Origin: Stappia sp. MMSF_3263
GTDB taxonomy: Bacteria > Pseudomonadota > Alphaproteobacteria > Rhizobiales > Stappiaceae
Reading direction: 5' to 3'
Assembly: GCF_030733745.1 (NCBI RefSeq)
Contig: NZ_JASHIK010000019.1
Location: 41,741 to 105,740 of the forward strand
DNA length: 64,000 nucleotides
This document shows, one piece after another, positions 51,341 to 59,680 of the stretch. The notes beneath the pieces were generated by a model. The model was not told the origin of the DNA and did no database searches. It saw only the letters and a list, made by a program, of their open reading frames with translations. Each line of letters begins with the position of its first letter. Within the stretch, counting starts at the first letter, position 1. A program made the position numbers and the translations under genes.

Positions 51341-51677
51341 GGAGGCTTCTGTTGCCAGGTGCCTCCGAACCCCGCCTGAAGGTGCTACCCCACAGGGCTT
51401 AAAGGACTACCGGCACCGCATTACGCGGCGACAGCGTTGTCCATAGCATAGTTGTCATTTGCAACTATTGAGACGGCCCGATAACGGCGGAACCATGCCG
51501 AGCAAAAGAACGACCTTTACACCCTCGTCGATCCTATTTCGCCCCCGCCGAAACCCGCCATCTTCGCAGTTTCCTGCGCGCTCTGGCGGGCTTGGGTGGA
51601 GGCGCCGGGTACCGCCCCCGGGTCCGATAGGCTTATTTCGAAGTCCGTTTATCGCCATAGCCGGCTTGCACCGGCAC
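51341..51677 (-). ncRNA. ssrA: Circularly permuted (two-piece) tmRNA
   Basis: tmRNA rescues stalled ribosomes and adds a degradation tag. Read on the minus strand, the order is acceptor piece, spacer, coding piece. The acceptor piece (about 51677-51595) ends with the T-arm-like CCGGG-GGCGGTA-CCCGG, then GCCTCC-A-CC. The coding piece starts GGGGGC at 51546-51541, pairing with GCCTCC to make the acceptor stem, and continues AAATAGGATCGACG. Resume codon GCA at 51462 begins a tag read ANDNYAMDNAVAA then TAA (51423-51421). The spacer (51594-51547) folds into an AAGCCCGCCA/TGGCGGGTTT stem topped by CGCAG-GAAA-CTGCG. The 3' end is near the GGAGGC/GCCTCC hairpin at 51365-51341. A TATATT -10 lies at 51688-51683. 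Confidence 0.95.
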
Positions 51678-51834
51678 TTTCGAATATAGGCGCTCCATGA
51701 CCCGGTGAAAAGGGGCAAGCCGCACGGGGGAGGGGAAAGCGCCCGGTCGCAGGCTTGTGAGAGGACGTCATTGGCGCGTGCGGCCGGCTTGCAGGTACAA
51801 GGGTTGCAAGATCCACTCATCCGGAGAGAGCATC

Positions 51835-52323
51835 ATGACGACCGCAACGCGCAGAAAGGTTCTCGTTGCCGCCCTCGGCCTGTCGCTGGTGGCTGGCGGG
51901 GCGAGCGCCGGCTGGTTCGGGCTGGGGGGCAGCGACGACACGGGGCGTGTCTTTACCGGCATCGTCGAGGGCGTTGCCGTCGGCGGCTACGATCCGGTCG
52001 CCTATTTCACCGAAAAGAAGCCGGTCAAGGGGTCGCCGCAGATCACCGCGACCCATGCCGGGGCCGAATGGCGCTTTGCCAGCGAGGCAAACCGGGAGGC
52101 GTTCCTTGCCGAACCGGCGAAGTACGCGCCCGCCTATGGCGGCTACTGCTCCTGGGCGGTGGCCCAGGGCAAGCTTGCCAAGGGCGATCCGCAGAACTGG
52201 GACATTGTCGATGGCCGTCTCTATCTGAACTACAACGACAACATCCAGACAAAGTGGCGCGCCGACGTTCCGGGCTTCATCTCCAAGGCGGAGAAGACCT
52301 GGCCGGGGCTTGCCGCCAAGTGA
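51835..52323 (+). CDS. Secreted YHS-domain protein
   Basis: A 162-residue protein. A signal peptide is visible ([21 protein letters not shown], cut near residue 26). The YHS region has the [16 protein letters not shown] motif, the [29 protein letters not shown] block and a Cys-rich end, features of YHS domains thought to bind metals. It acts in the periplasm and its partners are unknown. The start at 51835 has GGAGAGAG upstream. It is divergent from the tmRNA gene. Confidence 0.9.
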   Translation: MTTATRRKVLVAALGLSLVAGGASAGWFGLGGSDDTGRVFTGIVEGVAVGGYDPVAYFTEKKPVKGSPQITATHAGAEWRFASEANREAFLAEPAKYAPAYGGYCSWAVAQGKLAKGDPQNWDIVDGRLYLNYNDNIQTKWRADVPGFISKAEKTWPGLAAK

Positions 52324-52441
52324 GGACGTACAGCGCTGCCGCGGGCTGAATAGCGGGCGAAACCGCGCGGCGCGGCTTGCCCGCGCCCCGCTTGCGGGCG
52401 ACGATGGGGGCCATGAGAATCGGCAAGCGGACGACCACGGC

Positions 52442-53236
52442 GTGCGGCAATATCACGACTTGATGCAACGCATCCTCGACGAGGGCGCAGAAAAGACCGA
52501 CAGGACGGGAACGGGAACGCTCTCGGTCTTCGGCCACCAGATGCGCTTCGACCTTGCCGACGGCTTTCCGATGGTGACGACGAAGAAGCTGCACCTGAAG
52601 TCGATCGTGCACGAGCTGTTGTGGTTCCTCGCCGGCGACACCAACATCCGCTATCTCAAGGAGAACGGTGTCCGCATCTGGGACGAGTGGGCCGACGAGA
52701 ATGGCGACCTGGGGCCGGTCTATGGCTATCAGTGGCGCTCATGGCCGGCGCCCGACGGCACGTCGGTCGACCAGATATCCAACCTCGTCGCGCAAATCCG
52801 CCGCAATCCGGACAGTCGCCGGCTGATCGTCTCGGCCTGGAACCCGGCGCTGGTCGACGAGATGGCGCTGCCGCCCTGCCACGCGCTGTTCCAGTTCTAC
52901 GTGGCCGACGGACGGCTTTCCTGCCAGCTCTACCAGCGTTCAGCAGACGTCTTCCTCGGCGTGCCCTTCAACATCGCTTCCTACGCGCTGCTGACCATGA
53001 TGGTGGCGCAGGTGACGGGCTACGAGCCGGGCGAGTTCATCCACAGCTTCGGGGACGCGCATCTTTATCTCAATCACCTTGAGCAGGCGAAAGAGCAGCT
53101 TTCGCGTTCGCCGCGCGCCTTGCCGACAATGCGGATCAACCCGGAGGTCAAGGACCTCTTCGGCTTCCGCTTCGAGGACTTTGAACTCACCGGCTACGAC
53201 CCGCACCCCCATATCAAGGCGCGGGTCGCTGTGTGA
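52442..53236 (+). CDS. thyA: Thymidylate synthase (ThyA)
   Basis: ThyA methylates dUMP to dTMP with methylene-tetrahydrofolate. The 264-residue protein has the catalytic Cys146 in [12 protein letters not shown], the exact position of the E. coli enzyme, and [40 protein letters not shown] and HIYxNH-like HLYLNHLEQ motifs. The GTG at 52442 is chosen because it gives the standard N-terminus [14 protein letters not shown]; the frame is open further upstream to 52310 without family similarity. No folA is in the window. Confidence 0.96.
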   Translation: MRQYHDLMQRILDEGAEKTDRTGTGTLSVFGHQMRFDLADGFPMVTTKKLHLKSIVHELLWFLAGDTNIRYLKENGVRIWDEWADENGDLGPVYGYQWRSWPAPDGTSVDQISNLVAQIRRNPDSRRLIVSAWNPALVDEMALPPCHALFQFYVADGRLSCQLYQRSADVFLGVPFNIASYALLTMMVAQVTGYEPGEFIHSFGDAHLYLNHLEQAKEQLSRSPRALPTMRINPEVKDLFGFRFEDFELTGYDPHPHIKARVAV

Positions 53237-53248
53237 GGCGCTGCTGCG

Positions 53249-54010
53249 TCAGGCTTTCAGCCGGTAGCCGGTCTTGAAGATCCAGGCAATGACCGCCAGG
53301 CAGGCGAACAGGAAGACGAATGTCATGGCGAGGCTGACCTCGACCCCGACATCGGCCTGTCCGTAGAAGCTCCAGCGGAATCCGCTGATCAGGTAGACGA
53401 CCGGATTGAACAGCGTCACCGTCTGCCAGAACGGCGGCAGCATCGAGATCGAGTAGAAGCTGCCGCCAAGGAAGGCGAGCGGCGTGATGATCAGCAGCGG
53501 CACGAATTGCAGCTTCTCGAAATTGTCGGCCCAGATGCCCAGGATGAAGCCGAGCAGCGAGAAGGTGATCGCCGTCAGCACCAGGAACAGCATCATCCAG
53601 GCCGGATGCTGGATCTCCAGCGGCACGAACAGCCCGGCGGTTGCCAGGATGATCAGGCCGACGATGATCGCCTTGGTGGCGGCCGCGCCGACATAGGCGA
53701 TGACGATCTCCAGATAGGAGACCGGCGCCGACAGCACCTCGTAGATCGTGCCGGTGAAGCGCGGGAAGTAGATGCCGAAGGAGGCGTTGGAGACGCTCTG
53801 CGTCAAGAGCGACAGCATGATCAGCCCGGGCACGATGAAGGCGCCGTAGCTGACGCCGTCCACCTCCGAGATGCGCGAGCCGATGGCGGCGCCGAAGACG
53901 ATGAAATAGAGCGATGTGGAGAGAACCGGCGAGACGATGCTCTGGAAGATCGTGCGGCCCGTGCGGGCCATCTCGAACCGGTAGATCGCCTTGATGGCAT
54001 GGATGTTCAT
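53249..54010 (-). CDS. ABC-2 type transporter permease
   Basis: A 253-residue permease of the ABC-2 (YadH/DrrB-like) family with six membrane segments, including [18 protein letters not shown] and the late [22 protein letters not shown] block. It pairs with the ATPase gene upstream on the same strand: their start/stop codons overlap (ATGA at 54010-54007). Such exporters move drugs, lipids or polysaccharides; no substrate is evident. It is convergent with thyA (13 bp gap). Confidence 0.93.
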   Translation of the reverse strand: MNIHAIKAIYRFEMARTGRTIFQSIVSPVLSTSLYFIVFGAAIGSRISEVDGVSYGAFIVPGLIMLSLLTQSVSNASFGIYFPRFTGTIYEVLSAPVSYLEIVIAYVGAAATKAIIVGLIILATAGLFVPLEIQHPAWMMLFLVLTAITFSLLGFILGIWADNFEKLQFVPLLIITPLAFLGGSFYSISMLPPFWQTVTLFNPVVYLISGFRWSFYGQADVGVEVSLAMTFVFLFACLAVIAWIFKTGYRLKA

Positions 54011-54933
54011 GACGGCGTCCTGACCAGGTTGACGAAGATTTCCTCGAGCGAGCTTTGACGGGTCTGCAGGTCGCGGAAGCGGATGCCGGCCGTGTTGAGA
54101 TCCTGCAGCAGCGCGGTGATGCCGGTGCGCTCGCCCTGTGTGTCGTAGGTGTAGACGAGCTCGCTGCCGTCGCCGGAAAGCTCGAGATTGTGGGCGGCAA
54201 GCGCGCCGGGGATCGCGTCGAGCGGGTCGGCCAGGTGCAGCGTGAGCTGCTTGCGGCCGAGCTTGCGCATCAGTTCCGCCTTGTTCTCGACCAGCACGAT
54301 CTCGCCCTTGTTGATGACGCCGACCCGGTCGGCCATCTCCTCCGCCTCCTCGATGTAGTGGGTGGTGAGGATGATGGTGACGCCCGTGTCGCGCAGCTCG
54401 CGGATCACGCGCCACATGTCGCGGCGCAGTTCCACGTCGACGCCGGCGGTCGGCTCGTCGAGGAAGAGGACACGCGGCTCGTGCGCCAGCGCCTTGGCGA
54501 TCAGAACGCGCCGTTTCATGCCGCCGGACAGCGTCATCAGCTTGCTGTCCTTCTTGTCCCACAGGGACAGGTCGCGCAGCACCTTCTCGACGATTGCCGG
54601 CGCCTTCGGCTTGCCGAACAGCCCGCGACTGAAGGAAACGGTCGCCCAGACCGTCTCGAAGGCGTCCGTGGTCAGTTCCTGCGGCACCAGGCCGATCAGG
54701 GAACGGGCGGCGCGGAAGTCGCGGACGATGTCGTGGCCGTCGACGGTGACCGAGCCGCCGGTGCCGTTGACGATGCCGCAAATGATGCTGATGAGCGTCG
54801 TCTTGCCGGCGCCGTTGGGGCCGAGAAGGGCGAAGACCTCGCCTTTCTCGATGTCGAGCGACACGGATTTCAGTGCCTGAAAGCCGGTGTCATAGGTCTT
54901 GGAAAGACCGGAAATCGATAGAATGGGTGCCAT
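54007..54933 (-). CDS. ABC transporter ATP-binding protein (ABC-2 exporter)
   Basis: A 308-residue ATPase partner of the permease. It has Walker [10 protein letters not shown], the Q-loop region [15 protein letters not shown], signature LSGGMKRRV, Walker [15 protein letters not shown] and an H-loop His in [12 protein letters not shown]. The C-terminal extension after residue 230 is common in DrrA/YadG-like exporters. The ATG at 54933 is preferred over a longer frame from 55047, which has no family similarity. Confidence 0.94.
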   Translation of the reverse strand: MAPILSISGLSKTYDTGFQALKSVSLDIEKGEVFALLGPNGAGKTTLISIICGIVNGTGGSVTVDGHDIVRDFRAARSLIGLVPQELTTDAFETVWATVSFSRGLFGKPKAPAIVEKVLRDLSLWDKKDSKLMTLSGGMKRRVLIAKALAHEPRVLFLDEPTAGVDVELRRDMWRVIRELRDTGVTIILTTHYIEEAEEMADRVGVINKGEIVLVENKAELMRKLGRKQLTLHLADPLDAIPGALAAHNLELSGDGSELVYTYDTQGERTGITALLQDLNTAGIRFRDLQTRQSSLEEIFVNLVRTPS

Positions 54934-55133
54934 GGAATGCCCGGATGGGAAGGCGGGCGGACGAGACGATGCGTCGCACCGATGGCCGCGTCGGCCCGGC
55001 AATGGGATAGGGTTCCCGCAGCATATAGGGATGCAACGGGGCTGCAACCAAGCTTTGTGGACGAAAAAAGTTCATCCCGCGTCTGATCTTGCTTGTCATC
55101 AAGCACGTTCCTCCGCCACCGCATCACCCGTAG

Positions 55134-55358
55134 CCCGAACGCTTCGCCGTCTACTACGACAACGAGTGCCTGTTCAACACGCAGCAGGTTGACCTCCTCG
55201 CCGAGCGTCCCGACTTGAAGCGGGTCTCCGCCGCAGATCAATGCACAACCTTCTCGGCACGTGGTACCGTCAGCGCCAGCTTCAGGAATAGGTCCGTGAA
55301 GCGACCGAGGCCGTCAGCCATATTTGACCTTGCTGTGGTGCGTCGATGGAAGAGGTCA
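55134..55358 (+). pseudogene. Possible decayed DCC/DUF393-like fragment
   Basis: The frame open from 55134 has no credible start before 55359 but reads RFAVYYDNECLFNTQQVDLL. This resembles the opening of DCC-family thiol-disulfide proteins (YYDGxCPxC...), with the second Cys of the pair changed to Asn. The rest of that family is absent and the frame runs on into an unrelated protein. A truncated remnant is the simplest reading, but the similarity was judged by eye. The region 54934-55133 upstream has no recognisable feature. Confidence 0.3.
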
Positions 55359-55874
55359 ATGTCTGAAAGTCGCGTCAAAAGCGGTCTCAGCGTCCTGTGT
55401 ACGGCCATCGTAGCCCTTGCTGCTTGGCTTTTTTCCATGGGGACGCTTGATAACGCGGAGCGGGCGGCACGTGTCGAAATCGACGTTCCCGGTCGCACCC
55501 TTCATGTCGAGATCGGCGCCGATGCGTACGGGTTCATGTGCCTGACCTCCCTCGAGTACGATCAGGCCTATCTTCCGAAAGAATTTCTCTGCCTCGACTG
55601 CGTGAGATCAGAGAAAACACGGGAAATTCTACGGAAAGGGTGGTCGAAAGAGAGCATATATCTTGTCTATAAGACGGGAAACGAAATGAACGTCCAGGAG
55701 ATCGATGTTTCCAATCTGGACAGCAGCTCGATCATTACCTACTACCAATCTCCATCCAGTAATGGCGGCAGGCTCGGCGAACAAACTCAATGCACCCGCT
55801 CCAACCGCGCCAGAGCCTCGTGCGTGACTTATGCCGGCGGCTGTCTGTTGCTTTTTGAAGAAACAGACGGCTGA
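55359..55874 (+). CDS. Hypothetical exported or membrane-anchored protein
   Basis: A 171-residue protein of unknown family. Residues about 9-28 are a hydrophobic segment suited to a signal peptide or anchor (SVLCTAIVALAAWLF). The remainder is polar with several cysteines (in GFMCLTSLEY, FLCLDCV and GEQTQCTRS), suggesting a periplasmic domain with disulfides. The ATG at 55359 has GGAAGAGG 7 nt upstream. Base composition becomes more AT-rich than neighbours, a sign of recent acquisition or relaxed constraint. No function is proposed. Confidence 0.55.
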   Translation: MSESRVKSGLSVLCTAIVALAAWLFSMGTLDNAERAARVEIDVPGRTLHVEIGADAYGFMCLTSLEYDQAYLPKEFLCLDCVRSEKTREILRKGWSKESIYLVYKTGNEMNVQEIDVSNLDSSSIITYYQSPSSNGGRLGEQTQCTRSNRARASCVTYAGGCLLLFEETDG

Positions 55875-55993
55875 TCTCGCCCGCCTGACCCTGCCGCAAC
55901 GTTTTTCATCGCGTCAGGAAAACCGCCAGCCATAACGGCGAGACGGAGACGGGCCTGTGAGAACGCCTCGCGAAAACGACAGGAGAACCCGTG

Positions 55994-56030
55994 CGACCGT
56001 CCGACGTCGGACGAAAGTCGGAAACGGTCG
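55994..56030. repeat. Nested inverted repeat downstream of tRNA-Lys
   Basis: The 14-bp palindrome GTCCGACGTCGGAC is at 55999-56012, with outer arms CGACCGT (55994-56000) and ACGGTCG (56024-56030). It could form a hairpin in the tRNA 3' flank or be a protein site; no U-run follows. The rest of 55875-56105 contains no other feature I can support. Confidence 0.4.
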
Positions 56031-56105
56031 GATGTTCACTATCCGTTCACGTTGCGAACTTGCCGCCTCGCGGCGAATTCTTCTTTGTTTCCAACGGAAA
56101 AGAAG

Positions 56106-56181
56106 TGGTGGGTGCACGGGGATTCGAACCCAGGACCGGCTGATTAAGAGTCAGCTGCTCTACCAACTGAGCTATACACCC
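56106..56181 (-). tRNA. tRNA-Lys (anticodon CTT)
   Basis: Minus-strand tRNA with complete cloverleaf: acceptor GGGTGTA/TGCACCC, D-arm GCTCAGTTGGTAGAGC, anticodon stem around loop CTCTTAA (anticodon CTT, bases 56146-56148), T-arm with TTCGAAT loop, discriminator A and genome-encoded CCA at 56108-56106. It decodes the AAG lysine codon. It stands alone between two genes and no integrase or attachment repeat was seen at its 3' end. Confidence 0.97.
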
Positions 56182-56625
56182 ACTAGCCGTTTCGGCCAGA
56201 GGAGGTTTCAGTTCCGGCCATGGCCGGTTTCAAAACATCCTCGCGGCGGGGAGCGAGATGCGCCCGCCGTCGTGAGCGGGTATATACAAAGGCGATCCCG
56301 TGCATGCAAGGGCTTTTCGCATGGCGTGCGTCCCACGATGGTTTTCGCACTCTCGCCTGGGGATATCTTTGAAGGGCGGAACAGGGAAGGGGGCGGCGAT
56401 ATGCCTGCGTCTTTCCGGTCTTTGCAAGATTCGGCAAGCCTTGCGGGGCCGGCGCGAAATTTCCTGACATTGCGCTTGACCGTCGACCGACCCCCGTCTA
56501 GGTTGCGCGGCGACCCGATCATGCGGTGTCGGCGACTTGGTCGTGCGCATGCATGCCGGGTTCCGCAAGATCCCCTCCAGAAAGGGGCCTGCGGAAATGA
56601 AGAAGACAGGACGGATGGTACTGAA
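56182..56625. other. Non-coding region upstream of the ilv leader
   Basis: No credible gene is present; the overlapping frames run through the tRNA or are shadows. The 5' part is the tRNA-Lys upstream region. The 3' part should include the ilvBH promoter, probably near 56470-56600, where GCGACTTGGTCGTGCG-type sequence and the AGAAAGGGG tract occur, but no consensus is clear. Confidence 0.35.
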
Positions 56626-56685
56626 GTGACCAAGAGCATCGGACTCATTCTTGTATGCGGGGCGCGCGCGGCCGGGACGAGGTAA
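56626..56685 (+). CDS. ilvBH leader peptide (attenuator)
   Basis: A 19-codon frame starting GTG reads MTKSIGLILVCGARAAGTR and ends TAA. Ile, Leu, Ile, Leu and Val codons are clustered in its first half (ATC GGA CTC ATT CTT GTA), as in leader peptides of branched-chain amino-acid operons. A terminator follows 31 nt after the stop, 115 nt before ilvB. Starvation for charged Ile, Leu or Val tRNA would stall the ribosome on these codons and favour readthrough. There is only a weak ribosome-binding site upstream. Confidence 0.75.
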   Translation: MTKSIGLILVCGARAAGTR

Positions 56686-56716
56686 CACTCGCTTTCCCAG
56701 ACAGCTCAGCGCGCGC

Positions 56717-56740
56717 AAGGCCTCCTCGGGGGCCTTTTTT
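56717..56740 (+). terminator. Attenuator terminator ahead of ilvB
   Basis: AAGGCCTC at 56717-56724 pairs with GGGGCCTT at 56729-56736 (one G-U pair, loop CTCG) and is followed by an uninterrupted T-run through 56740. It is a textbook intrinsic terminator inside the transcript leader. GC-rich alternating segments upstream (GCGCGCGCGG at 56653-56662 and GCGCGCAAGG) could form the competing antiterminator. Confidence 0.82.
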
Positions 56741-56854
56741 ATTGCCTGCACGACAGGAAGACGATGCACCTGGTGTTTGCGGGGCCGACCGCGATGACGA
56801 ACGGATTGATGTAATGTTGATGCAGGACGACTGCGGCAATCGAGGACAGGAACG

Positions 56855-58621
56855 ATGAAGCGCGAGATGACCGGCGCCGAAATGGTGCTCCAGGCACTCA
56901 AGGACCAGGGGGTCAAGCATGTGTTCGGGTATCCGGGCGGTGCCGTGCTTCCGATCTATGACGAGATCATCCAGCAGGACGAGATCGATCATATCCTGGT
57001 ACGTCACGAGCAGGGCGCGGGACATGCGGCCGAGGGCTATGCGCGCTCCACCGGCAAGCCCGGCGTCGTTCTGGTCACCTCCGGTCCCGGTGCGACCAAC
57101 ATGGTCACCGCGCTGACCGACGCGATGCTCGATTCCATTCCGCTCGTGTGCATTACCGGCCAGGTGCCGACCCATCTCATCGGCAGCGACGCCTTCCAGG
57201 AGTGCGACACGGTCGGCATCACCCGCCCCTGCACCAAGCACAACTGGCTGGTCAAGCGGATCGAGGACCTGCCGCGCATCCTGCACGAGGCCTTCTACGT
57301 GGCGACCGCGGGCCGTCCGGGTCCCGTCGTCGTCGACATCCCGAAGGACATCCAGTTCGCCACCGGCACCTACGAACCGCCCAAGAACATCGCCCACAAG
57401 AGCTACCGGCCGCGCGTCAAGGGCGACATGGACGCGATCCGCCACGCGATCGAGCTGATCGCCCGGGCGAAGAAGCCGATCCTCTATACCGGCGGCGGCG
57501 TCATCAACTCCGGTCCGGCGGCCTGCCAGCTGTTGCGCGAGTTCGCGCAGATCACCGGCATTCCGGTGACCTCGACCCTGATGGGGCTGGGCGCCTATCC
57601 GGCCTCGGGCGAAAACTGGCTGGGCATGCTCGGCATGCACGGTACCTATGAAGCCAACATGGCGATGCATGACTGCGACGTCATGGTGAATATCGGTGCG
57701 CGTTTCGACGACCGCATCACCGGCCGGCTCGATGCCTTCTCGCCCAATTCGCTGAAGGTCCATATCGACATCGATCCGTCTTCGATCAACAAGACGGTGC
57801 AGGTCGACATTCCGATCGTCGGCGATGTCGGCCATGTGCTGGAGGACATGGTCCGGCTGTGGCGCACGGGCTCGCACGGCCTGGATGCCGGCGCGCTGAA
57901 GGGCTGGTGGGAACAGATCGACCGCTGGCGGTCGCGCAACTCGCTCGCCTATCGTCCGACCGACGATGTCATCATGCCGCAATACGCCATCCAGCGCCTC
58001 TATGAGCTGACCAAGGGCCGCGAGACCTATGTCTCGACGGAAGTCGGCCAGCACCAGATGTGGGCGGCGCAGTTCTACGGGTTCGAGGCGCCGAACCGTT
58101 GGCTGACCTCCGGCGGTCTCGGCACGATGGGCTACGGCCTGCCTGCCGCGATCGGGGCCCAGGTCGCCCATCCGGACGCGCTTTGCATCGACATTGCTGG
58201 CGATGCCTCGATCCTGATGAACATCCAGGAGATGTCGACCGCCGTCCAGTTCGGGCTGCCGGTCAAGGTGTTCATCCTCAACAACCAGTACATGGGCATG
58301 GTGCGGCAGTGGCAGCAGCTGCTGCACGGCAACCGTCTGTCCAATTCCTACATGGACAGCCTGCCGGACTTCGTGAAGCTGGCCGAGGCCTATGGCGGCC
58401 ACGGCATTCGCGTCGACAAGCCAAAGGACCTGGACGGCGCCATCGAGGAGATGATCGCCTCGCCCAAACCGGTGATCTTCGACTGCCGGGTGGCGAGCCT
58501 TGCCAACTGTTTCCCGATGATCCCCTCGGGCAAGGCGCATAACGAGATGCTGCTGCCGGACGAGGCGAATGACGAGGCGGTGGCGAACGCCATCTCGAGC
58601 GAAGGCAAGGCGCTGGTTTGA
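56855..58621 (+). CDS. ilvB: Acetolactate synthase, large (catalytic) subunit
   Basis: The 588-residue ThDP enzyme makes acetolactate or acetohydroxybutyrate, the first shared step of Val, Leu and Ile synthesis. ThDP-binding features include the catalytic-glutamate region VRHEQGAGHAAEGYAR, and the GDASILMNIQEMSTAVQFGLP ... NNQYMGM motif; FAD-domain signatures lie in the centre. The ATG has AGGACAGGA upstream. It is followed 22 bp later by the regulatory subunit. Equivalent names are ilvI and ilvG. Confidence 0.97.
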   Translation: MKREMTGAEMVLQALKDQGVKHVFGYPGGAVLPIYDEIIQQDEIDHILVRHEQGAGHAAEGYARSTGKPGVVLVTSGPGATNMVTALTDAMLDSIPLVCITGQVPTHLIGSDAFQECDTVGITRPCTKHNWLVKRIEDLPRILHEAFYVATAGRPGPVVVDIPKDIQFATGTYEPPKNIAHKSYRPRVKGDMDAIRHAIELIARAKKPILYTGGGVINSGPAACQLLREFAQITGIPVTSTLMGLGAYPASGENWLGMLGMHGTYEANMAMHDCDVMVNIGARFDDRITGRLDAFSPNSLKVHIDIDPSSINKTVQVDIPIVGDVGHVLEDMVRLWRTGSHGLDAGALKGWWEQIDRWRSRNSLAYRPTDDVIMPQYAIQRLYELTKGRETYVSTEVGQHQMWAAQFYGFEAPNRWLTSGGLGTMGYGLPAAIGAQVAHPDALCIDIAGDASILMNIQEMSTAVQFGLPVKVFILNNQYMGMVRQWQQLLHGNRLSNSYMDSLPDFVKLAEAYGGHGIRVDKPKDLDGAIEEMIASPKPVIFDCRVASLANCFPMIPSGKAHNEMLLPDEANDEAVANAISSEGKALV

Positions 58622-58643
58622 CCGCGGACAGGGGATTGAAGAC

Positions 58644-59216
58644 ATGAACGCACAGAACCTCAATGCGCCGTCCGCCTATTTCATGGCGGATATCGAGCAG
58701 CCGGCCGAGAGCCACACGCTTTCGGTGCTGGTCGACAACGAACCGGGCGTGCTTGCCCGGGTGATCGGCCTGTTCTCCGGGCGCGGCTACAACATCGACA
58801 GCCTCACGGTCTCGGAGACCGAGCACGAAAAGCACCTGTCGCGGATCACCATCGTCACCACCGGCACGCCGATGGTGATCGAGCAGATCCATCATCAGCT
58901 CGACCGGCTGGTGCCGGTGCACAAGGTGACCAATCTCACGGTCGACGCGCGCCGCCGCAATTTCGAAAAGCCGCTGGAGCGCGAACTTGCCCTGATCAAG
59001 GTGGCCGGCGTCGGCGAGAAGCGGCTCGAGGCGCTGCGCCTGGCGGACGCCTTCCGCGCCACGGTGATCGACGCGACGGCGGAACATTTCGTCTTCGAGA
59101 TCACCGGCCGCACCAACAAGGTGGAGCAGTTCATTGCGATCCTGAAGCCGCTCGGCCTGGTCGAGGTGTCGCGGTCCGGCGTCGCCGCCCTGCAACGCGG
59201 CCCGGACGGGTTCTGA
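58644..59216 (+). CDS. ilvH: Acetolactate synthase, small (regulatory) subunit
   Basis: The 190-residue subunit carries an N-terminal ACT domain (about residues 24-100), SVLVDNEPGVLARVIGLFSGRGYNIDSLTV, where valine binds for feedback inhibition, and a C-terminal ACT-like domain. The ATG at 58644 is chosen from the strong GGGGATTG upstream and family length; the frame is open back to 58569 inside ilvB. It forms a complex with the large subunit encoded immediately upstream. Confidence 0.96.
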   Translation: MNAQNLNAPSAYFMADIEQPAESHTLSVLVDNEPGVLARVIGLFSGRGYNIDSLTVSETEHEKHLSRITIVTTGTPMVIEQIHHQLDRLVPVHKVTNLTVDARRRNFEKPLERELALIKVAGVGEKRLEALRLADAFRATVIDATAEHFVFEITGRTNKVEQFIAILKPLGLVEVSRSGVAALQRGPDGF

Positions 59217-59355
59217 AACGACGCCCGGGCGGGGGAAGGCGAACGCGGCGTCAACCGTTTTGCCGGCCGCCCGGGTTTCACGCCCGGTTGCCCAAGTGTC
59301 TTGCAACGACGCAGGCAATCGGGTACGAGCTTGGGATATTAACGATTTGATCAGG

Positions 59356-59385
59356 AACCTGCCTGCAGACTTGGCGCAGGTTTTT
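59356..59385 (+). terminator. Probable intrinsic terminator downstream of ilvH
   Basis: AACCTGC (59356-59362) pairs with GCAGGTT (59376-59382), followed by TTT, giving a stem with a 13-nt loop and a short T-run. A second GC-rich stem, CCCGGGCGG (59224-59232) with CCGCCCGGG (59267-59275), lies just past ilvH. One of them probably ends the ilvBH transcript. Confidence 0.5.
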
Positions 59386-59441
59386 GAACCACCGGCTCTT
59401 CCGCGACGGGACGGGCCAGACGCAAGGAACTGGACGACCCC

Positions 59442-59543
59442 ATGATCGCCGCTGGCACACATGCCGCTTTTGCGATCGACGCGCGCGCTGCGCGTGGCGG
59501 GCTCCTGCGTCATGGTGGCCTCCTTCTCCTTATTTGCCCCTGA
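59442..59543 (+). CDS. leuA leader peptide (leucine attenuator)
   Basis: A 33-codon frame starting ATG 59442 ends with GGLLLLICP. Four consecutive leucine codons (CTC CTT CTC CTT, bases 59520-59531) are followed by Ile, only four codons before the TGA. This is the layout of a leucine-sensing leader peptide. Its stop codon lies inside the 5' arm of a large RNA hairpin (59537-59586), so a ribosome stalled at the leucines would leave that arm free to fold, and one at the stop would disrupt it. AAGGAA lies upstream but with a long 12-nt gap. Confidence 0.72.
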   Translation: MIAAGTHAAFAIDARAARGGLLRHGGLLLLICP

Positions 59544-59586
59544 GCACCGACTGCCTCCCTGGCAAACGGAGGCGGGCGCTCAGGGG
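59537..59586 (+). promoter_or_regulatory. RNA hairpin in the leuA leader
   Basis: CCCCTGAGC (59537-59545) pairs perfectly with GCTCAGGGG (59578-59586), and within it GCCTCC (59553-59558) pairs with GGAGGC (59568-59573). A further GGCCCG/CGGGCC pair flanks 59621-59656 just before the leuA ribosome-binding site. No U-run follows, so the switch could act by another termination mechanism or at translation. Confidence 0.65.
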
Positions 59587-59680
59587 ATCAAGACCTTCAC
59601 CAGCACCATCATTGTTTTTCGGCCCGTACGATCCGTGACATGCGCGGCGGCGGGCCCGACCTGAAAAGGGAACCGGTTCC

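Noticed and set aside
51144..51834. Short overlapping frames in the region between sspB and the YHS gene
   Set aside because: Most of the region is the tmRNA gene and its flanks; the frames have no family similarity and cross the RNA structure.
55957..56685. Long plus-strand frame across the tRNA-Lys gene
   Set aside because: It reads through the antisense of the tRNA. Only its last 19 codons, the ilvBH leader, are supported.
59461..59664. 67-codon frame (MPLLRSTRAL...) in the leuA leader
   Set aside because: It has no family match and lies in a different frame from the leucine-run peptide; the overlapping hairpins explain the region better.
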